Assembly (NCBI GenBank): GCA_023458755.1
Contig: JAEWYE010000076.1
Span: 183,589 to 247,588 of the forward strand
Direction of reading: 5' to 3'
Length of the DNA stretch: 64,000 nucleotides
DNA from: Bacillota bacterium
GTDB taxonomy: Bacteria > Bacillota > Clostridia > Oscillospirales > Acutalibacteraceae
The translations under genes were made by a program, and so were the position numbers. Below are positions 60,471-64,000 of this stretch, in pieces. The first letter of the stretch is position 1; the number at the start of each line of letters is the position of its first letter. Below the pieces are notes generated by a model. It saw nothing but the letters and a program-made list of their open reading frames with translations, was not told the DNA's origin and made no database searches.

Positions 60471-61130
60471 ATGGAATACCAATATCTTTTAAACGCTCAA
60501 AAAAACCAGCAGAATCTGTGGGAAAAGCTGGCGTCTTCACAGGCACCAAAAATATATGAGAAGGATCAAATGATCTACTTACAAGGAGAGTATGCCGACC
60601 GCTTTTATTATTTAAAAAGGGGGCGGGTCAAGATATTCCTCAGCTCGGAAAATGGAATGGAGAAAACTCTAACCGTTTTGGAAAAGGAAAACATTTTGGG
60701 CGAGGCAGCTTTTTTTGACGGTCTGCCCCGCGTATCCTCAGCAAAAGCATTGGCAAGATGCGAAATCATTGTCATAGACCGCCGCACTTTGCCGGACTAT
60801 TTCCGACGCGAACCCACACTCGCCATCAATATGCTGCAATATCTGGCAAGAACGGTACGAATGCTTTCCGCGCAGGTGGATAACATGACATTTTTACAGG
60901 CAGATAAGCGAATCGCACAGTTTTTGGTCAGCTTAGCAGGGAAACCGGGTGTAGAGCAAATTGTAACCTGCACGCATGAGGAAATCGGTGACCTGGTCGG
61001 TACATCGCGCGTCACCGTAAGCAAAATCCTGTCCGCTTTTGTGAAAAAAGGATGGATTTCCACGCGTTACCACAGCATTCTTATCTTAAACCGAAAAGCC
61101 CTTTCCGATTTCGCCTTTTCGCAGGAATAG
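60471..61130 (+). CDS. Crp/Fnr-family transcriptional regulator
   Basis: 219 residues. The N-terminal cyclic-nucleotide-binding-type beta barrel (IYEKDQMIYLQGEYADRFYYLKRGRVKIFL, LGEAAFFDGLPRVSSAKAL) precedes a dimerisation helix and a C-terminal helix-turn-helix (THEEIGDLVGTSRVTVSKIL). There are no clustered N-terminal Cys, so it is not an FNR-type oxygen sensor; the effector is unknown. The ATG at 60471 is chosen; an upstream GTG at 60456 is possible. Divergent from leuCD. Confidence 0.9.
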   Translation: MEYQYLLNAQKNQQNLWEKLASSQAPKIYEKDQMIYLQGEYADRFYYLKRGRVKIFLSSENGMEKTLTVLEKENILGEAAFFDGLPRVSSAKALARCEIIVIDRRTLPDYFRREPTLAINMLQYLARTVRMLSAQVDNMTFLQADKRIAQFLVSLAGKPGVEQIVTCTHEEIGDLVGTSRVTVSKILSAFVKKGWISTRYHSILILNRKALSDFAFSQE

Positions 61131-61159
61131 AAGCTCTTCGCAAACAGTGTGGTAAGTTA

Positions 61160-61206
61160 AAATCTCTCTGCCCTCTGCGGAGGGCATCTCCCTTTTACAA
61201 GGGAGA
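61160..61206. repeat. Dispersed palindromic repeat, single copy
   Basis: AAATCTCTCTG, then the dyad CCCTCTGCGGAGGG, then CTCCCTTTTACAAGGGAG. It has the same architecture as 9386-9430, but the middle dyad is changed on both arms, so base pairing is kept. Confidence 0.8.
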
Positions 61207-61214
61207 TGAGTCCA

Positions 61215-61592
61215 TTAAGGACCATCCTTTCTGGATTGTATGACTTCGTCGATTTTCCTGCATACATCTGGAAAAAGAGTATCAACCTCTTGATTCGTAA
61301 ACCGCATCACTTCAATCCCGTAGGCATTCAAAATTTGCGTACGTTCCATATCAGAACCTTTTCCCTGCTCGATTTCGTGCTGACTCCCATCCAATTCAAT
61401 CGCAAGATGTGCTTGCGCGCAATAAAAATCGACAATGCTCTTTCCAATAACCTTCTGCCGAAGCATGGGAATCGGATAATGCCTACAAAATCCATACCAT
61501 AATTTATGTTCTTGCGGTGTCATTTCCTTTCGAAGCTTTCTAGCAGCATCTGTTAATGTTTTATTATGTTTACGATAAGAAAAGCTATCCAT
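61215..61592 (-). CDS. DUF559 (endonuclease-like) protein
   Basis: 125 residues. LRKEMTPQEHKLWYGFCRHYPIPMLRQKVIGKSIVDFYCAQAHLAIELDGSQH (core about 15-70) is the DUF559 pattern, a PD-(D/E)XK-like fold with Asp in IVDFY, Glu in IELDGSQH, and a later VMRFTNQEV. Small DUF559 proteins are widespread and often mobile; activity is unproven. The ATG at 61592 is preferred; the frame continues to 61667 only by running into the palindromic repeat array. Confidence 0.85.
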   Translation of the reverse strand: MDSFSYRKHNKTLTDAARKLRKEMTPQEHKLWYGFCRHYPIPMLRQKVIGKSIVDFYCAQAHLAIELDGSQHEIEQGKGSDMERTQILNAYGIEVMRFTNQEVDTLFPDVCRKIDEVIQSRKDGP

Positions 61593-61620
61593 TCCACAAT
61601 TCTCCGAAATTTCAAAAAAT

Positions 61621-62042
61621 TCCGTCCCCCTCTCCCTTGCTAAAGGGAGATGTCCCCGCAGGGACAAAGAGATTCCGTTCCCTTCTCCCTTGCTAAAGGG
61701 AGATGCCGCTGCCGCGACAGAGAGATTCCGCCCCCATCTCCCTTGCTAAAGGGAGATGTCGCTGCCGCGACAGAGAGATTCCGCCCCCATCTCCCTTGCT
61801 AAAGGGAGATGTCGCCGCCGCGACAAAGAGATTCCGTCCCCCTCTCCCTTGCTAAAGGGAGATGTCGCCGCCGCGACAGAGAGATTCCGCCCCCTCTCCC
61901 TTGCTAAAGGGAGATGTCGCCGCCGCGACAAAGAGATTCCGCCCCCTCTCCCTTGCCAAAGGGAGATGTCGCCGCCGCGGCAGAGAGATTCCGTTCCCTT
62001 CTCCCTTGCCAAAGGGAGATGTCGCCGCAGGGACAAAGAGAT
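61621..62042. repeat. Array of eight 52-53-base palindromic repeat units
   Basis: Units start at 61621, 61674, 61727, 61780, 61833, 61886, 61938 and 61990; a truncated ninth begins at 62043. Each contains CTCCCTTGCTAAAGGGAG (a 7-bp stem) and a G+C-rich dyad such as GTCGCCGCCGCGAC, joined by AGAGATTCCG. Variants of the second dyad (TCCCCGCAGGGA, TCGCCGCAGGGA) mostly keep pairing. It lies between the DUF559 gene and citramalate synthase. Open frames across it are by-products of the near-multiple-of-three period. Confidence 0.92.
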
Positions 62043-62069
62043 TCCGCCCCTCCTCTTAGTCAGAGCGAT

Positions 62070-63635
62070 TTACTGGTTCTTAATCAGCAAATATTCAACG
62101 GAGTCTGCCAGAGCAATCCAGCTTGCCTCCACCACGTCGCCGGAAACGCCGACTGTGGTGCACAAATTATGCCCATCGGTAGATGTCATCAACACGCGAA
62201 CGCGCGCGGCGGTTGCGTCACGCGTATCCATAACGCGCACCTTGTAGTCGATCAAATGTGCTTTGGAAAGACATGGGTAAAATACCTCCAGCGCGCTGCG
62301 CAGCGCTTTGTCCAAAGCGTTGACCGGGCCATTTCCCTCTGCCGCCATCAGTTGTGTTTTCTCATTCACACGCACTTTCACAATGGCATTTGCACTGCAT
62401 CCCTCTTCCGACGGACGGTTACTGATGATTTTATAATGAATCAGTTCAAAAAACGGATGATAATTGCCGGTATGCTTTCGTACCAGAAGTTCAAAACTGC
62501 CGTCGGCCCCTTCAAACTGGTAGCCTTCATGCTCCATTTCTTTCAGCGTTTTCATAATTTGAATAGTTTCCGGCGAATCCTTGGTCAGTTCCGGGCAAAT
62601 TGTATTGATTTTGCTCAGAATGACCGTCCGACCGCTCATTTCAGATGTTAAAAAGCGCCGTTCGTTACCAACGATTTCCGGATTAATATGTTCAAAGGAA
62701 CTGCTTACTTTCAGTACCCCATCTGCGTGCATGCCCGCCTTGTGTGCAAATGCGCAGCTGCCCACATAAGGGTCACCATGAGGCTGTGAAATGTTCGCAA
62801 TGGACGCGATTTGAATTGCGGTAGGAGTAAGCATCGCAACCTTTTCATCCGGAATGCAGGGAATCTGATATTTCAGCTGTAAATTGGGAATAATGGTAGA
62901 TAAATTGGCATTGCCGCAGCGTTCACCGAAGCCCAGATACGTGCCCTGTACATGCGTTGCTCCGGCATCAACAGCCGCCATACTGTTTGCCGCCGCCATT
63001 CCGCAGTCGTTGTGAAAATGGACGCCGACCTGAACCGGAATAGATTCCACGACTTTTTTTGTAATCGCATAGGCATCCTTCGGGAATGTGCTGCCGTTGG
63101 TATCACAAAGGATAACGCAGACCGCTCCGCCCTTCACCGCGGCACCCACCGCACGCATGGCAAACGCAGCATCCGCCTTGTAGCCGTCATAAAAATGTTC
63201 GGCGTCAAACATTACCCGCCTGCCATGCTCGGCCATAAAGCGGCAGGAATCTTCAATCATGCGCAGATTTTCATCTTCGGTGGTGTCCAGTACTTCGCGC
63301 ACATGCAAATCCCAGCACTTTCCGAACAGCACGACGGTATCGGTATCCGCTTTCAGCAGTGCTTTCAGACCGATATCATTCGCCGCCGTAATATATTTTC
63401 TTCGGGTGCTTCCAAAAGCGACCAACTGCGCATATTTCAGTTTCAACGTAGCCGCGCGCGCGAAGAACTCCAAATCTTTCGGGTTGGAACCGGGATTGCC
63501 CGCCTCTATATAGGGAATGCCAAGCTCATCCAGCCTGCTCACAATATTCAGTTTATCATCCACCGAAAATGAAATTCCGTTCGCCTGTGCTCCGTCGCGC
63601 AGAGTGGAATCCAGTATATCAATTCGGTTCATCAT
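62070..63635 (-). CDS. cimA: (R)-citramalate synthase
   Basis: 521 residues. Condenses pyruvate and acetyl-CoA to citramalate, a threonine-independent start to isoleucine. The opening RIDILDSTLRDGAQANGISFSVDDKL, and EAGNPGSNPKDLEFF shortly after, are characteristic of the CimA type (as opposed to LeuA). The HMGL-like barrel has the metal-binding HFHNDCGMAAANS and GNAN; the C-terminal regulatory LeuA-dimer domain lies at about 380-510. ATG at 63635 with AAAGGAAC upstream; a longer open frame to 63728 is not preceded by a site. The homocitrate synthase family is the main alternative. Confidence 0.9.
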   Translation of the reverse strand: MMNRIDILDSTLRDGAQANGISFSVDDKLNIVSRLDELGIPYIEAGNPGSNPKDLEFFARAATLKLKYAQLVAFGSTRRKYITAANDIGLKALLKADTDTVVLFGKCWDLHVREVLDTTEDENLRMIEDSCRFMAEHGRRVMFDAEHFYDGYKADAAFAMRAVGAAVKGGAVCVILCDTNGSTFPKDAYAITKKVVESIPVQVGVHFHNDCGMAAANSMAAVDAGATHVQGTYLGFGERCGNANLSTIIPNLQLKYQIPCIPDEKVAMLTPTAIQIASIANISQPHGDPYVGSCAFAHKAGMHADGVLKVSSSFEHINPEIVGNERRFLTSEMSGRTVILSKINTICPELTKDSPETIQIMKTLKEMEHEGYQFEGADGSFELLVRKHTGNYHPFFELIHYKIISNRPSEEGCSANAIVKVRVNEKTQLMAAEGNGPVNALDKALRSALEVFYPCLSKAHLIDYKVRVMDTRDATAARVRVLMTSTDGHNLCTTVGVSGDVVEASWIALADSVEYLLIKNQ

Positions 63636-63801
63636 CAAGTTCCTTTCAAAAATGATTCTGGTAAAAAAGTGTAATAAAATTATAGCGTGTGTCGGCTGCA
63701 AATTCAAATAAAATATGGAAGAATGCAATAATTCCTTCTGCCCTGCTCCAGTTTTACATCATGAAGGTATGCCACTAAGGAAATAATATAAGACCAATCT
63801 C

Positions 63802-63838
63802 CAAGCGTAAAATCCATATATCAAAGATTTTGCGCTTG
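63802..63838 (+). terminator. Terminator-like hairpin overlapping the 39-base repeat
   Basis: CAAGCGTAAAATC at 63802-63814 pairs with GATTTTGCGCTTG at 63826-63838 with one wobble. The following bases (TTTCTTGGATGTTTTC) are T-rich but interrupted. No plus-strand gene precedes it within the window, so its role is unclear. Confidence 0.5.
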
Positions 63839-63870
63839 TTTCTTGGATGTTTTCTAAAGTTAACGGACTA
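63832..63870. repeat. 39-base repeat, copy 2 (upstream of cimA)
   Basis: Matches 32458-32496 at 37 of 39 positions (GCGCTTGTTTCTTGG start, GTTAACGGACTA end). Confidence 0.75.
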
Positions 63871-63977
63871 TATAAGGAGACTAACTATTAAAAGTCAAGC
63901 CTAAAAGTGAAAAAGGCACTCGCGTTAGACCGCTGTAAATTAGAATAAGGAAAATAGAGAAATGAGTATAACAAAAA

Positions 63978-63997
63978 GAGCGTCGCTGTAGGCGCTC
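63978..63997 (-). terminator. Terminator of a gene beyond the right edge
   Basis: GAGCG at 63978-63982 and CGCTC at 63993-63997 form a short stem. On the minus strand it is followed by TTTTTG, so it probably ends a minus-strand gene lying to the right of the window. Confidence 0.55.
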
Positions 63998-64000
63998 AAA

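Larger units (their letters stand above)
63636..64000. other. Intergenic region upstream of cimA to the window end
   Basis: 365 bases without a convincing gene. It holds a 13-bp hairpin (63802-63838), the second copy of the 39-base repeat (63832-63870) and, at the edge, a minus-strand terminator (63978-63997). No T-box core or aromatic/branched-chain-rich leader frame was seen before cimA. Confidence 0.6.

Noticed and set aside
61621..62042. CRISPR array
   Set aside because: The units are near-identical along their whole 52-53-base length, with no unique spacers and no cas genes nearby; each unit is made of two hairpins.
61746..62651. Long open frames across the repeat array on both strands
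   Set aside because: They arise because the repeat period is close to a multiple of three; the predicted peptides are simple repeats (Leu/Arg/Gly-rich) and have no ribosome binding site.

Overview
The window looks like chromosome from a spore-forming, strictly anaerobic member of the Clostridia, probably near the Oscillospiraceae/Ruminococcaceae. The evidence is a spore germinant-receptor operon, sigma-I/RsgI, an electron-bifurcating [FeFe] hydrogenase, a group B-type [FeFe] hydrogenase, a T-box leader, citramalate synthase, a Na+-pumping decarboxylase and Firmicutes-type ribosome binding sites. No rRNA or tRNA gene was seen. The genus is not determined.

Layout. 1-3.2 kb (minus): 5' part of proS, decarboxylase beta and gamma subunits, acpP. 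3.4-6.2 kb (plus): aroE, aroK and a radical SAM protein, then a convergent VOC protein. 6.7-10.7 kb: isoleucine T-box, ilvB, ilvN, ilvA. 10.7-17.7 kb: promoter, aromatic-rich leader peptide, attenuator, then aroF-tyrA-aroB-aroA-aroC-pheA. 17.9-22.7 kb: an exported protein of unknown function, prmA, a DUF2087 protein, the group B hydrogenase, and a ParA/ComFB pair. 23.0-30.5 kb: a germinant-receptor operon with one A, one C, one small D-like and four consecutive B subunits. 30.6-32.4 kb: sigI-rsgI. 32.7-36.8 kb: hydCBA with a candidate Rex operator. 37.4-40.2 kb: a secreted CAP protein, a DUF1540 protein and hflX. 40.4-51.0 kb (minus): a compact PBSX-like phage cassette. 51.1-53.0 kb: GntR plus ABC exporter. 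53.1-57.1 kb: two-component system plus HtrA. 57.5-58.4 kb: two small proteins. 58.5-63.6 kb: leuCD, a Crp/Fnr regulator, a DUF559 protein, an eight-unit palindromic repeat array, and citramalate synthase.

How the genes work together. aroF, aroB, aroE, aroK, aroA and aroC cover the shikimate pathway except 3-dehydroquinate dehydratase, which was not seen. tyrA and pheA take chorismate to tyrosine and phenylalanine. The pathway entry gene aroF sits behind what looks like a ribosome-mediated attenuator, whereas ilvB uses a tRNA-sensing T-box. Two sources of 2-oxobutyrate are encoded (threonine ammonia-lyase and citramalate synthase with LeuCD). HydABC probably couples NADH and ferredoxin oxidation to H2 production.

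The most unusual parts are the phage cassette (packaging, capsid and a baseplate set, but no sheath, tube, tape measure, lysis, integrase or replication genes), the aromatic leader peptide, the four-fold GerB expansion, and the palindromic repeat array.
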